DNA of 5,486 bases from Candidatus Uhrbacteria bacterium (lineage in GTDB: Bacteria > Patescibacteriota > Patescibacteriia > UBA9934 > UBA11717), in the NCBI GenBank assembly GCA_018701105.1, contig JABIWD010000002.1, positions 1 through 5,486 on the forward strand, in the 5' to 3' direction. Position numbers and translations under genes: made by a program. Position 1 is the first letter of the stretch, and every line of letters starts with the position of its first letter. The notes beneath the pieces are model-generated. The model was not told the DNA's origin, ran no database searches, and worked only from the letters and a program-made list of their open reading frames with translations. Positions 5,187 through 5,486 of the stretch are shown here, piece by piece.

Positions 5187-5195
5187 TTATCCACA
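5187..5195 (+). promoter_or_regulatory. Single consensus DnaA box
   Basis: TTATCCACA is a perfect match to the classical DnaA-binding 9-mer, 2 bases after the TsaB-like stop. I see no second good box or DNA-unwinding element nearby, so this is not an origin. It could be chance or a DnaA-responsive site upstream of the next gene. Confidence 0.3.
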
Positions 5196-5201
5196 GATAG
5201 A

Positions 5202-5230
5202 CTGTTCAAAGGCTCAGATTAAGATAAAAT
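5202..5230 (+). promoter_or_regulatory. Weak candidate promoter for the TM-helix gene
   Basis: TAAAAT (5225-5230) is 5 of 6 to the -10 consensus and sits 28 bases before the ATG. The -35 region 17 bases upstream (CTGTTC) is poor. The 73-bp gap with no terminator also allows read-through from the TsaB-like gene. Confidence 0.3.
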
Positions 5231-5258
5231 GTAGATATTGAATACTAATTACATATAT

Positions 5259-5486
5259 ATGGAAACTGACGCAATCTTCGTACTCCAGGATACATTCCAG
5301 GCTCTCATAGCTCAGATTATGGGATTCCTACCGCAGCTACTCGGCGCAATATTCATCGTACTCGTTGGTGCTCTTATTGCATGGGCACTACGACTGGTAG
5401 TAGAGAAGCTAATCGCAGCTGTAAAGATCGACGATCTTTTGAAGCGATTGCAGGTGTCGGCAATGTTCAAGAAGGCTGGCATGAAC
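5259..5486 (+). CDS. TM_helix / mechanosensitive-channel-like membrane protein, 3' end outside window
   Basis: Only the first 76 residues are present; the frame is open to the window edge. After a short amphipathic start (METDAIFVLQDTFQALIAQI), residues about 22-45 form a transmembrane helix (FLPQLLGAIFIVLVGALIAW). RLVVEKLIAAVKIDDLLKRL (45-64) comes next. This helix-VGxLIAxxLRxxVxxLL-hydrophilic pattern matches the conserved TM-helix repeat (PF05552, by recall) found at the N terminus of small-conductance mechanosensitive-channel relatives and CmpX-type proteins. Whether an MscS pore or beta domain follows cannot be seen. The start lies in ACATATATATGG with no Shine-Dalgarno sequence, very like the rplL start. 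It is probably an inner-membrane protein transcribed rightward with or after the TsaB-like gene. Confidence 0.75.
   Translation, partial: METDAIFVLQDTFQALIAQIMGFLPQLLGAIFIVLVGALIAWALRLVVEKLIAAVKIDDLLKRLQVSAMFKKAGMN

Noticed and set aside
5183..5200. UGA recoding that would extend the TsaB-like protein
   Set aside because: Reading through TGA adds only five codons before TAG and does not restore the missing lobe.
5187..5258. Replication origin
   Set aside because: There is only one DnaA box, no unwinding element of note, and no dnaA or dnaN nearby.

Overview
The window looks like a stretch of a small, gene-dense bacterial chromosome. My best guess is a member of the Patescibacteria (CPR). 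The guess rests on the style of the proteins: an N-terminally extended L7/L12, a winged-helix nucleotidyltransferase, a very short TsaB-like protein and a TM-helix channel-like protein. It also rests on 1-nt gene gaps and the near absence of Shine-Dalgarno sequences. It is an inference from memory, not a phylogenetic result. TAA, TAG and TGA all appear as stops, so nothing points to a recoded UGA.

Left part, minus strand (242-1476): a complete rplJ-rplL operon (ribosomal proteins L10 and L7/L12). It has a strong sigma70-type promoter (1448-1476), an untranslated leader of about 180 nt carrying a recognisable L10-binding leader RNA (1345-1433), an overlapping candidate attenuator (1329-1352), an extra compound hairpin (1282-1320) and an intrinsic terminator after rplL (242-269). 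Two unrelated inverted-repeat elements bracket the operon (77-225 and 1483-1560). Positions 1-241 contain no recognisable gene.

Middle, minus strand (1556-4169): a two-gene unit. The first gene encodes a 726-residue membrane protein with a degenerate PP2C/SpoIIE-like domain, a transmembrane helix, a helical linker and a probable C-terminal beta-propeller. One nucleotide after it comes a NUDT15/MutT-like Nudix hydrolase, whose stop codon lies inside the 1483-1560 inverted repeat.

Right part, plus strand (4141-5486): transcribed divergently across only 52 bp. A winged-helix protein with a partly degenerate nucleotidyltransferase domain is followed after 1 nt by a 118-residue TsaB-like protein that lacks most of the usual second half. 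After a 73-bp gap comes the start of a TM_helix/mechanosensitive-channel-like membrane protein, cut off by the window edge.

The most unusual content is the 726-aa pseudo-phosphatase/propeller protein with its divergent regulator, and the miniature TsaB. A signalling or envelope-sensing role for the former is inference only; no catalytic phosphatase signature survives in it.
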